Shown in pieces: positions 53,784 through 62,000 of a DNA stretch of 64,000 nt. The DNA lies in the NCBI GenBank assembly GCA_029239755.1, contig JARBUI010000007.1, positions 1 through 64,000 on the forward strand. The letters are read 5' to 3'. The notes under the pieces were generated by a model, which saw nothing but the letters and a program-made list of their open reading frames with translations, made no database searches and was not told the DNA's origin. The DNA is from Clostridia bacterium. GTDB taxonomy: Bacteria > Bacillota > Clostridia > Lachnospirales > Cellulosilyticaceae. The position numbers and the translations under genes are program-made. Every line of letters begins with the position of its first letter. The stretch's first letter is position 1.

Positions 53784-54794
53784 TTAATATTGATCTATAT
53801 TTTCTTTTGTAACAGGAACCATCTGAATTTTAACAGTTTCTGCTATTGGTCCACTTTCTAGTACTTTAAGTGTAGTCTCTACTGCAAGTTTCCCTGTTCC
53901 GTAAGGATCAATGTCAACTGTACCAACGTACATACTGCCTTCTTTTATTTTTTTGATAGCTTCTTCTGTTGCATCTAATCCTATAATAGCTGCATTTTCT
54001 TTAGTTTTTCCTGCTGCTGCAAATGTTTCAAATGCTCCTAAAGCCCCACCATCATTAATACCTGCAATAACATTTAAATCAGGATGTGCCTGTAAGAAAG
54101 CCTCTGCTGCTGCCATTCCCTTTTCAGGTACAGCTGCTGATTGTTCTGCAACAATTTCTACATCTGGACATACACTTAAGATACCTTCTTTTAAGCCATT
54201 TCCTCTGTCAACAAGTGATACTATTTCTGGATATATCAGAATAGCTGCTTTTCCTTTGCCGCCTAATGCTTCTTTCATCCATTCTCCAGCTATCTTACCA
54301 CCTGCAAATCCATAGTCATATTCATTTAAAGCTATAAGTGCAGAGCTTCCTTCTACTTTTTGATTAACAGAAATAACTGGAATTCCAGCTTCCTGAGCTT
54401 TTTTTACAATAGGCTCAAGTGCAATTTGGTCAACTGGACTAACCATGATAGCATCTACACCTTGAGCAATGAAATTTTCTATAGCATTAATATGTGCATT
54501 TGGATCTGCTTTTGCATCATGTATTGTTACTTCTATGCCATTCTCTTTACAATAATCTTGTACCCCTTGTACAACAGCTACAAAATAAGGATTCGCTAAA
54601 TTTTGTACTGTAAATCCTATTTTAAGAGTCTTCTTTTCCTCTGTTTTTGCCTCCTCTTTTTTTGTCTCTGCTGGGGCTGCTGCTTCTGACTTAGTTTCTG
54701 TTTCTTTGACTGGTGCTGTTGCGCTGCAGCCTGCCATAATAAACATTGTGGTTGTAAGTATTACCCCTAATACTTTGCGTGTGAATTTTTTCAT
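53784..54794 (-). CDS. Sugar-binding lipoprotein (RbsB type)
   Basis: This 336-residue binding protein of the Peripla_BP_4 family has lipobox IMAGC (Cys23) and a Thr/Glu/Lys-rich linker. The mature part starts KIGFTVQNLANPYFVAVVQG; VDAIMVSPVD and NDGGALGAFETF are typical ribose/xylose-type blocks. GGGAGG precedes the ATG. It is the first structural gene after the HK/RR pair and delivers sugar to the RbsA/RbsC-type transporter. Confidence 0.94.
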   Translation of the reverse strand: MKKFTRKVLGVILTTTMFIMAGCSATAPVKETETKSEAAAPAETKKEEAKTEEKKTLKIGFTVQNLANPYFVAVVQGVQDYCKENGIEVTIHDAKADPNAHINAIENFIAQGVDAIMVSPVDQIALEPIVKKAQEAGIPVISVNQKVEGSSALIALNEYDYGFAGGKIAGEWMKEALGGKGKAAILIYPEIVSLVDRGNGLKEGILSVCPDVEIVAEQSAAVPEKGMAAAEAFLQAHPDLNVIAGINDGGALGAFETFAAAGKTKENAAIIGLDATEEAIKKIKEGSMYVGTVDIDPYGTGKLAVETTLKVLESGPIAETVKIQMVPVTKENIDQY

Positions 54795-54911
54795 AAATTA
54801 CCTCCCAGTTTTTTTGTACTTTTATACACATTTGGTATATTTATATACTATAACTAAACTATACTCGTTTAAACTACACATTTTTTACTATTACTCCACT
54901 TTTTTTACATT

Positions 54912-54946
54912 AAAAATAACCAATAGCATTAAACACTATTGATTAT
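54912..54946 (-). terminator. Terminator of the third HK/RR pair
   Basis: ATAATCAATAG pairs with CTATTGGTTAT around a 9-nt loop and is followed by TTTTTA on the minus strand. It begins in the response-regulator stop codon (54943-54945). Confidence 0.72.
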
Positions 54947-56562
54947 CTTATCCCATTATTTTTATATTCAATTGGCGTCATACCCGTCATTTCTTTAAAA
55001 ACTTTAAAAAAGTAATTGTAGCTTGAAAAGCCTACTAGTGTATAAATATCAACTACCCTTATATTTCCTCTTTGTATGAGTTCTTGTGCTTTAACAATGC
55101 GGTATTGATTAAGATATTCAGTCAATCCTTTTTCCATATCCTTTTTAAATACTCGGCTAAGGTAAGCACTGTTCACATTTAGATTGTTAGCAATCTCATT
55201 TAATGAAATATTCTCTCCATAATGGTTGTCTATATATTTCAATGATTTTTTTGTTATCTCAGAATACTGCATATCTGTTAGCTCACCTATACACTCTGCT
55301 AACTTGATAAACGTATCTGTTAGCCATTTATGCAGATCAGTATATGTCTGGTATTTGTATACTTTGATATGAGGCTGTATATCGTGTTCAAAAATTTTCC
55401 CTTTTGTTATCTCCCCATCTCTGCAAATCTTATTAATGAGGTTAATTAGTTCTATGGCCAGCATTTGAACAGATTGTGAGGAATACTTATTAGTCATAAT
55501 TTCCCTAAGCAAATCATCGAACAACTCATTTAGTGAAATAACATCTCCCTTGTATACACTGCTTAAAATTTTATTTTCTAATTCGATACTAAGCCCTGGA
55601 TGAATAACTGTATTGTTATGGGAGCTCACACTCGTTATGACTTTGTCTTTCCCACCATAAAATATATTCTTCAGCTTACCGACGCCATCTAAGTATTGTT
55701 CATGTATATTCATGTAGTGACCTACTATCTTTCCAACACCATAGCAGCATGTTATATTCATGAATCTTTTAAGACAAGTTCTTATACGTTCTACATATTC
55801 ATTTAATGTATTGTAAAGTTCAAGCTCACTATGGGTATTTCCAAGAGATAGTACTGCTGCAAATTCCCCTTCTTGAATATGGCATATGACACCCTTACCA
55901 AAAGTATCGATGGTCTGCTGACATATAGCTAAGAAGTTTTTCTGAAAAAACGAAAGATCTCTTAAAGAATCCAGCTTTTCCTGTATTTTAAAATAATCAT
56001 CTACTTTAAGTGCTATGACTGCATAGTTTGAAAAAAGGAGATCATTTTCAGCATCTTCGATAAACTCTTTTATTAGTCCCTCATTTTGTATATCACCTAT
56101 AATAAGTTCTCTCATAAAATCATATCTTAGTCGTGGAGTTAAGAGTTCCATGTTTTTTTTAGTGTGCTGCTGCTTTACAGGCTTCTGTATTTCTTGCTGC
56201 ATCTTATCAAAAATACTTTGCAGGCTTCCTGCTGTAAGACTATGCTTTAACAGATAATCCATTGCGCCAAGCTGAATACTTTCTTTTACATATAAAAAAT
56301 CATCAAATCCACTAAGCACCATAAACTTTATATCTTTATAATGCTCTTTAATATATTTTATGAGTTTAACCCCATCTACATTTGGCATACTCATATCTGT
56401 AATAACAATATGTACTTGCTGCCCTTGCTTAAGAATTTCTATAGCTTCTTGTCCATCTCCTGCGACAAGAAACTTACTTACTTGCAAGTTAGTTTCCTTT
56501 ATGGTCTCTATAAGGCTTGTTCTAAAAAATACGTCGTCATCTACTACTAAAAGAGTATACAT
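54943..56562 (-). CDS. YesN-type response regulator (REC plus AraC HTH)
   Basis: This 539-residue regulator has a receiver domain at about 1-125 with Asp56 (TDMSMP) as phospho-acceptor, a long linker, and a C-terminal AraC double HTH (about 435-535) ending IYTLVGFSSYNYFFKVFKEMTGM. It lies 12 bp after the kinase gene and is followed by the sugar-binding lipoprotein gene that it probably controls. Confidence 0.93.
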   Translation of the reverse strand: MYTLLVVDDDVFFRTSLIETIKETNLQVSKFLVAGDGQEAIEILKQGQQVHIVITDMSMPNVDGVKLIKYIKEHYKDIKFMVLSGFDDFLYVKESIQLGAMDYLLKHSLTAGSLQSIFDKMQQEIQKPVKQQHTKKNMELLTPRLRYDFMRELIIGDIQNEGLIKEFIEDAENDLLFSNYAVIALKVDDYFKIQEKLDSLRDLSFFQKNFLAICQQTIDTFGKGVICHIQEGEFAAVLSLGNTHSELELYNTLNEYVERIRTCLKRFMNITCCYGVGKIVGHYMNIHEQYLDGVGKLKNIFYGGKDKVITSVSSHNNTVIHPGLSIELENKILSSVYKGDVISLNELFDDLLREIMTNKYSSQSVQMLAIELINLINKICRDGEITKGKIFEHDIQPHIKVYKYQTYTDLHKWLTDTFIKLAECIGELTDMQYSEITKKSLKYIDNHYGENISLNEIANNLNVNSAYLSRVFKKDMEKGLTEYLNQYRIVKAQELIQRGNIRVVDIYTLVGFSSYNYFFKVFKEMTGMTPIEYKNNGIR

Positions 56563-56574
56563 ATTCTTTCCTCC

Positions 56575-58380
56575 TTACATTTTAGGAATGTTGATTTCTA
56601 CAATGGTGTATAAATGTGGAGTGCTAGAAATATCAACACCATACTTTTCTCCATAAATAAGCTTTATTCTGCTGTCAATATTAGATACGCCTATACTTGT
56701 AAATGCAGATTTAGACCTATGTCTCTGGCCGCCTTTTAAGATATCTGGAATTTTTTCTTCAGGAATTCCTACCCCATTATCCATAACAGTAACTTTTATA
56801 TCCCCTTTTTCATCCCGCAGCCTAACTTTAATTAGTCCAGTCCCTTCTTTAGGTGCAAGTCCATGAATAATAGCATTCTCTATAATTGGCTGTAATAGCA
56901 GTCTTGGAACCTTATAATTTAATAACTGTTCATCTAAGTCATAAACAACATCAAATTTATCAAAATACCTGTATCTCTGTATTGTAATATAGTTTTTCAC
57001 AAATTGTATTTCTTGTTCAAGTGTAATCATATCATCTCCTTTACTCATGGCTTGATAAACTAGATTCATAAGTGCTGATATGAGTTCCTCTATATTAGGC
57101 ATATTCTGCAAAGCAATAAGACACTTAATGCTATTTAATGTATTGACTAAAAAATGGGGACTAATCTGAGCCTGCAGTGCTTTAAGCTCCATTTTTCTTT
57201 TTTGCTTCTCTGTCTTTTGAATAGTTATTAATTGCTCCTTAAGCTGCAGCACCATTTCATTAAAGTTATTGTATACCATACCAATTTCATCTCTATAAGG
57301 ATCAATATGTGTAGCAGATAAATCCCCGCTTTTAACTTGATTCATTGCCAAAGTCAGCTTCTGCAGCGGATTAGAAATGCTTTTTGCAATCATATATGCC
57401 ATGATTATAGCTAATATTAATGTTATGATGTACACAATTAAAGTAGATGTCCAAAATGAATAGACCTCTTCATACAGATATATCTTAGGAATTAAACTAA
57501 CTATATACATATCCATGTTTTTAATCAGTGCATAGCTGCACAAGTATTTTTTATGATCTATAGTTGTGATAAAGCTGCTGTCCTTAGACTCATTAGATCT
57601 CATTATATCCTTTGCTAAATTGGCTCCTAGAAACGTGTCTCCTATTTCCCCAAATCTTGATACACCAGATATAATAACATTTTGCTTATCAATGATAAAT
57701 GTTGTCTCATGTTCTTTTAAATACAAATAGCGATACATTTGACTAAAATAAGTTTCATCTAACCTGACCAGCATATATCCAAAAATCTTTTTACTTTTGT
57801 CATCTTTAATTCCAATTGAAATAATAAGATGCCCTTCATCCTTTGTTATATTAAATAATGTTCTCTGCGTGCTTTTTTTAGTCTTTTCTATGATTTTCTT
57901 TAGCTCAGCCTCATCTAACTTATATTTTTTATTCATTCCTCCATACGCTACAATAGGCTGATAGTCTAAAGTGTATAGGGTAATATGTGATGTCTGATTT
58001 AGATAAGACATTTGACCTGCCACAAATTGGTGCATCTCTTGTTTCACTTCATATAACTCACCAGTATCCAATGACTGATAATTTTTCAGGACATATTGAA
58101 GGAGTTTTACTCTGCTAAGCTGTATCATTTCATTCTCTAAGGTGAAATTTTTATTTTGCAGATTATCAGCTACTTGCTGTAAATTTTGGACCATCATACT
58201 CCCTGTTCTGTCTACCATTGCACGATTGACTATCGCAATATAAAAAGTAAATGTAATAATTAAGGGTAATATAATTAAGATGACAAAGGATACAATTAAT
58301 CTAGGAAATACCTTTACATCCCGTATGCCTCTTATCTTATGTTGATATTTTAAGAAGATCTTTTGTAACTTTATGTTCAA
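56575..58380 (-). CDS. YesM-type sensor histidine kinase
   Basis: This 601-residue membrane kinase has a first helix at about 28-50, a Cache-like extracellular region of about 230 residues, a second helix at about 305-328, a HAMP segment, and a kinase domain with the phosphorylated His in QISPHFLVNTLN. ATP-site boxes are ENAIIHG and VMDNGVGIPEEK. The start is TTG with GAGGAGG upstream. With the regulator at 54943 it probably senses the sugar imported by the adjacent transporter. The large extracellular region suggests direct sensing, unlike the kinase at 37812. Confidence 0.92.
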   Translation of the reverse strand: MNIKLQKIFLKYQHKIRGIRDVKVFPRLIVSFVILIILPLIITFTFYIAIVNRAMVDRTGSMMVQNLQQVADNLQNKNFTLENEMIQLSRVKLLQYVLKNYQSLDTGELYEVKQEMHQFVAGQMSYLNQTSHITLYTLDYQPIVAYGGMNKKYKLDEAELKKIIEKTKKSTQRTLFNITKDEGHLIISIGIKDDKSKKIFGYMLVRLDETYFSQMYRYLYLKEHETTFIIDKQNVIISGVSRFGEIGDTFLGANLAKDIMRSNESKDSSFITTIDHKKYLCSYALIKNMDMYIVSLIPKIYLYEEVYSFWTSTLIVYIITLILAIIMAYMIAKSISNPLQKLTLAMNQVKSGDLSATHIDPYRDEIGMVYNNFNEMVLQLKEQLITIQKTEKQKRKMELKALQAQISPHFLVNTLNSIKCLIALQNMPNIEELISALMNLVYQAMSKGDDMITLEQEIQFVKNYITIQRYRYFDKFDVVYDLDEQLLNYKVPRLLLQPIIENAIIHGLAPKEGTGLIKVRLRDEKGDIKVTVMDNGVGIPEEKIPDILKGGQRHRSKSAFTSIGVSNIDSRIKLIYGEKYGVDISSTPHLYTIVEINIPKM

Positions 58381-58422
58381 ATTAGTCCTCCTCTATCATT
58401 TCTTTTAATTTGCATAGCTTTA

Positions 58423-59313
58423 CTAGTTTTTAGATACGCCTCCAACTTTTAGCACTGTAATCTCAGGGACATTGAGAAATCTATATCTTAGCTGGCTTGT
58501 TCCAAGTCCGCAATTAACATAGAGTTTCATCCTGTCATTACCTGGAATATCATACATTCCTTTAATATATTTTTTAGCATACGGGGGTGTAAAAGGAGCT
58601 CCTATAAAAGGAATTGCAACTTGCCCTCCGTGACTATGTCCTGAAAGCTGTAAATCTATGGGATAGGCCTTTACTTCATCTGCTGCATCCGGTGCATGGG
58701 AGATAAATAAATTATATTCATCAAGATTGATAGACTTTGTTGCTTTTTTTATATCTGGGCTTCCCAAAAGCATATCATCAATTCCTATTAGATTAATCTT
58801 TTGATTGTTTCCTAGGTCAATTTTATAATTCGCATTGTTTAATAATATAAAGTCAGCGGCTTCCATGATTTTCTTATATCGTTTTGTACCATTGCCTCCA
58901 TGATCATGGTTACCATAGACTGCAACTTTACAAAGCTTTGCCTTTAGGCTGCTAAGTTCTTTAATAACTGCCTCTGTCTCATCATATTTTGCATTGTTAT
59001 CTATTAGGTCCCCTGTAAACACGATAATATCTGGGTTAGCCGCATTTACTTTTTGAATAACTTTTTTTAAGTTTTCTAGTGTATAGTCTTTGCCTAAATG
59101 TGTATCGCTAAACTGTACGATTTTAATCGGCTCTGCTGTTTGTTTCATCCTATCAGAAAAAATAGCTTCTTCATGTACTAATAGCAGCTCTGGTTCTATA
59201 TACTTTGAATAACCAAAAAGACATAGCCCTAAAATAATTAAAAACGCAGTTATTTCAAGAGCTAATTTAATGATATAACCTATTAACCTAAATATACCCT
59301 TAATAAATCCCAT
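58423..59313 (-). CDS. Membrane-anchored metallophosphoesterase (YkuE/YaeI type)
   Basis: This 296-residue calcineurin-like phosphoesterase has an N-terminal transmembrane helix (about 8-32). The metal-binding motifs are FSDTHLGK, FTGDLIDNN, VYGNHDHGG and LSGHSHGGQ. The C-terminal VNCGLGTSQLRYRFLNVPEITVL is typical of the YaeI/YkuE subgroup, whose members act at the membrane surface on phospholipid-type substrates. The gene stands between the third HK gene and ogt and shows no clear functional link to either. Confidence 0.92.
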   Translation of the reverse strand: MGFIKGIFRLIGYIIKLALEITAFLIILGLCLFGYSKYIEPELLLVHEEAIFSDRMKQTAEPIKIVQFSDTHLGKDYTLENLKKVIQKVNAANPDIIVFTGDLIDNNAKYDETEAVIKELSSLKAKLCKVAVYGNHDHGGNGTKRYKKIMEAADFILLNNANYKIDLGNNQKINLIGIDDMLLGSPDIKKATKSINLDEYNLFISHAPDAADEVKAYPIDLQLSGHSHGGQVAIPFIGAPFTPPYAKKYIKGMYDIPGNDRMKLYVNCGLGTSQLRYRFLNVPEITVLKVGGVSKN

Positions 59314-59341
59314 ATCGACTCCCGAGTCCTGCTCTCACACA

Positions 59342-59833
59342 CTACACATACGTTCGTTCGTGCTGAAGCAGCTTGATTTTAGTATCAATTTTATTACCTG
59401 CAAAACCTACCATTGCACCATCTTTCCCTACAACTCTATGGCATGGAATAATAATAGGTATATGATTGGCCCTATTAGCTCCCCCTACCGCTCTTATAGC
59501 TTTGGAATTTCCTATGTTATTGGCAAGTTCACTATAGCTTATCGTAGTACCATAGGGAATAGCCTGCAAACTTTCCCATACGCGCTGTCTAAAAGATGTT
59601 CCTTGTATAGAGAGTTTAATATCAAACTGCTTTCTCTCTCCGCTGAAATATTCATGGAGCTCACACTTTACCTGATTACACAGTTGTTCATCTCTTTGCA
59701 CATGGGGATTCTTTTTTAAATACTCTTGTAAATCCTCTTGGAAAAGTATAATCTGTTCCAATCCGTTATCCGAAACAACCATACCTATGGGTCCTATTAG
59801 CTTTGATTCATAAATATCATACCCTATTTTCAT
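59342..59833 (-). CDS. ogt: Methylated-DNA--protein-cysteine methyltransferase
   Basis: This 163-residue repair protein removes O6-alkyl groups from guanine by self-alkylation. The active-site Cys131 is in IPCHRVVG, and the wing/helix block YSELANNIGNSKAIRAVGGANRANHIP precedes it. No Ada-type regulatory domain is present. It is 28 bp upstream of the phosphoesterase gene in transcription direction, so the two may share a transcript. A terminator separates it from the AIM24 gene. Confidence 0.95.
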   Translation of the reverse strand: MKIGYDIYESKLIGPIGMVVSDNGLEQIILFQEDLQEYLKKNPHVQRDEQLCNQVKCELHEYFSGERKQFDIKLSIQGTSFRQRVWESLQAIPYGTTISYSELANNIGNSKAIRAVGGANRANHIPIIIPCHRVVGKDGAMVGFAGNKIDTKIKLLQHERTYV

Positions 59834-59928
59834 ATGCCACCTGCCTCTAACTTATTACCGTTATTATAAATCATTCTTTCATTCTTTGCATCATGCTTTA
59901 CAAAAATCTCCTAAAATACACTTAATCT

Positions 59929-59992
59929 CATTTAAAACAAAAAACACAAATACTACTCATGTTATAAGAGCATTTGTGTTTTTGTTTTAAAT
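59929..59992 (-). terminator. Terminator of the AIM24 gene
   Basis: ATTTAAAACAAAAACACAAAT pairs with ATTTGTGTTTTTTGTTTTAAAT (about 20 bp, one bulge) around a 20-nt loop, with T-runs in the 3' arm on the minus strand. Confidence 0.75.
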
Positions 59993-60007
59993 TAATTCTT
60001 TTAATGA

Positions 60008-60691
60008 CTAATTACTTTTAGCAGGCAAGTACGGAATAAGCCTGCTTGCAAAGCTTGGCATCGTCATTGTCTGCAGCCATACTTTCCCTGGCCCTGTCAG
60101 CTTAGTAAGGAATAATCCTTCTCCGCCAAACAATATATTCTTAAACCCTTTAACGGTCTCTATCTCATATCTTACACTTGATTCAAAACAAGCTACGTTT
60201 CCTGTATCTACCCTTAAAGTTTCTCCAGGCTTTAATGTGTATTCTACAACACTTCCGTCTATTTCAATAAATGTTTTCCCATAGCCCGATAATCTCTGGA
60301 GTATGAAACCTTCTCCTCCAAACAGACCAGCCCCAATACCTTTTGTCACTTGAACACTTAACTGAACATTAGGCTCTGCGCATAAAAAGGCGCTCTTTTG
60401 ACAGATATACTCATGAGGTGATGCCACATCAAGTACCAAAATGCTGCCTGGGAAAGATGAAGCAATGACAATCTCTGCATCCTGTGCTGTTGAAGTATAG
60501 GTAGCCATAAATAAAGATTCTCCGCTAAGCATTCTGCCCAGCCCTTTCATGAGGCCGCCTTTCATATTGGTATTCATCGTTATGCCTTCTGTCATCCATG
60601 CCATGCCGCCGGATTGTGTATAAATGCTTTCACCGCTGTCTAATCTAATGGATACTGCTGGTAAATTGTCCCCAAAAACCCTATATCTCAT
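60008..60691 (-). CDS. AIM24 family protein (TIGR00266)
   Basis: This 227-residue beta-rich protein resembles the AIM24/TIGR00266 family. Marks are SIYTQSGGMAWMTEGITMNT, LLFMATYTSTA-like SLFMATYTS, GLFGGEGFILQRLSGYG and FGGEGLFLTKLTGPGKVWLQT. The duplicated GGEG-F-L-KL-G blocks reveal the internal repeat of the double-stranded beta-helix fold. The biochemical role is unknown. It is a single gene with a strong terminator. Confidence 0.9.
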   Translation of the reverse strand: MRYRVFGDNLPAVSIRLDSGESIYTQSGGMAWMTEGITMNTNMKGGLMKGLGRMLSGESLFMATYTSTAQDAEIVIASSFPGSILVLDVASPHEYICQKSAFLCAEPNVQLSVQVTKGIGAGLFGGEGFILQRLSGYGKTFIEIDGSVVEYTLKPGETLRVDTGNVACFESSVRYEIETVKGFKNILFGGEGLFLTKLTGPGKVWLQTMTMPSFASRLIPYLPAKSN

Positions 60692-60792
60692 AAAAACCTC
60701 CCAATAATAATGATTTGCTCTATTCTATTGTAAGAAAAATTTTTAATTTTGTAAACTATATTAAAAGCAGTTAAATAGCTTCATTATCTAAC

Positions 60793-61434
60793 TTATTCAT
60801 TTTTATCTTCTAATAGCTTTTCTAACACTTTGGTAATCACTTGCATGCTAAAGCCGCGCCCAGATAAGTATCCATACAGCTTACCACGCACCACATAGTC
60901 ATCATCAGACTTTTTTCTGTAAGTCTCAATCTTCTTACGGGCTGCACTCATACAGTTTTCAAATTCTTCTTCTTCACTATAATGATCTTGCAGGGACTTA
61001 GAAATGGTTTCATAATCAATACCTTTCATTCTAAGAGCTTGTGCAATGTACTTGGGCCCTTTTTTGGCAAACTTCTTTTTGTCCTTTACGAAGCCTTCTG
61101 CCAATTTTGTGTCATCTATATAGTTATACTGTTTGAGTTTATTTAAAGCAAAAGTAATATCTTCATCAGAATACTCCTTTTGTTTTAACTTTTCAAGGAG
61201 AGCCTTTTCAAAATAGTTCTGCCTTGCTAAAAGTCTCATGCAATAACTAAAACACTTATTTTTGCTTTCTTCTTTAAGAATAACCTCCAGCTCTTTTTCA
61301 TCTACCTGCATCCCCTTCTTTAATCCTAACTTAATAAGCGTATCTTCTGTAATACCGCAAAAAAATGTATCATCTAAAAATAAGTTATATCTGCCTGGGG
61401 TTTGCTGAAGGCTAATCTTTGTTATGGTCTGCAT
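60793..61434 (-). CDS. recX: RecX regulatory protein
   Basis: This 213-residue protein consists of three-helix RecX repeats and modulates RecA filaments. Marks are CFSYCMRLLARQNYFEKALLEKLKQKEYS, LKQYNYIDDTKLAEGFVKDKKKFAKKGPKYIAQALRMKGI and GYLSGRGFSMQVITKVLE. recA is not in the window. The length is normal for firmicute RecX. It lies 33 bp after the fRMsr gene, possibly in one transcript with it. Confidence 0.92.
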   Translation of the reverse strand: MQTITKISLQQTPGRYNLFLDDTFFCGITEDTLIKLGLKKGMQVDEKELEVILKEESKNKCFSYCMRLLARQNYFEKALLEKLKQKEYSDEDITFALNKLKQYNYIDDTKLAEGFVKDKKKFAKKGPKYIAQALRMKGIDYETISKSLQDHYSEEEEFENCMSAARKKIETYRKKSDDDYVVRGKLYGYLSGRGFSMQVITKVLEKLLEDKNE

Positions 61435-61467
61435 TGTTTTCTCTTCTTTCTTCGTCTTTTTATTCCT

Positions 61468-61965
61468 TTATACAGTCTGCCAAACGCAGCCTTTTTCCAA
61501 GATATTTACACAGTCTTGTAAATACTCAGCATCCTTTTCATCAAAACGACTTATAAGGGGACTATCAATATCTAGAACCCCTATTATTTTCCCTTCTGCC
61601 TTAATAGGTATGACAATTTCAGACTGTGATGCGCTGTCACATGCAATATGTCCTTCAAAAGTATGCACATCTTTTACGACTTGAATACGCTCTTCTAAGA
61701 CTGCCCTCCCGCAAACACCTTTGCCTATTGGAATCCGTACACAGGCTACCTTTCCTTGAAAAGGGCCTAATACAAGTTCTCCATTTTTAATAAGATAAAA
61801 CCCTACCCAGTTAATATCCTGAAGCTGTTCATTTAAAAGGGCTGAGACATTAGCAAGATTAGCTATCATATCTTTTTCATCTTCTATAAGTGCGCTGACC
61901 TGCTTATTCAGCATCTTATAAAATATATCCTTATTGGTTTGTGTTATCGCATCAAAGTCTTTCAT
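61468..61965 (-). CDS. Free methionine-R-sulfoxide reductase (GAF domain)
   Basis: This 165-residue protein is a single GAF domain of the YebR/fRMsr type, which reduces free methionine-(R)-sulfoxide. The three redox cysteines of the family are present in VACVRIPIG, GVCGRAV and IACDSASQSE. INWVGFYLIKNGELVLGPFQGK and VLDIDSPLISRFDEKD are also family blocks. AAGGAG precedes the ATG. It lies between the YcdB/SLH gene and recX. Confidence 0.93.
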   Translation of the reverse strand: MKDFDAITQTNKDIFYKMLNKQVSALIEDEKDMIANLANVSALLNEQLQDINWVGFYLIKNGELVLGPFQGKVACVRIPIGKGVCGRAVLEERIQVVKDVHTFEGHIACDSASQSEIVIPIKAEGKIIGVLDIDSPLISRFDEKDAEYLQDCVNILEKGCVWQTV

Positions 61966-62000
61966 CGTTAGTCTCCTTGTCTTTTTAAATCTGCAAAGGC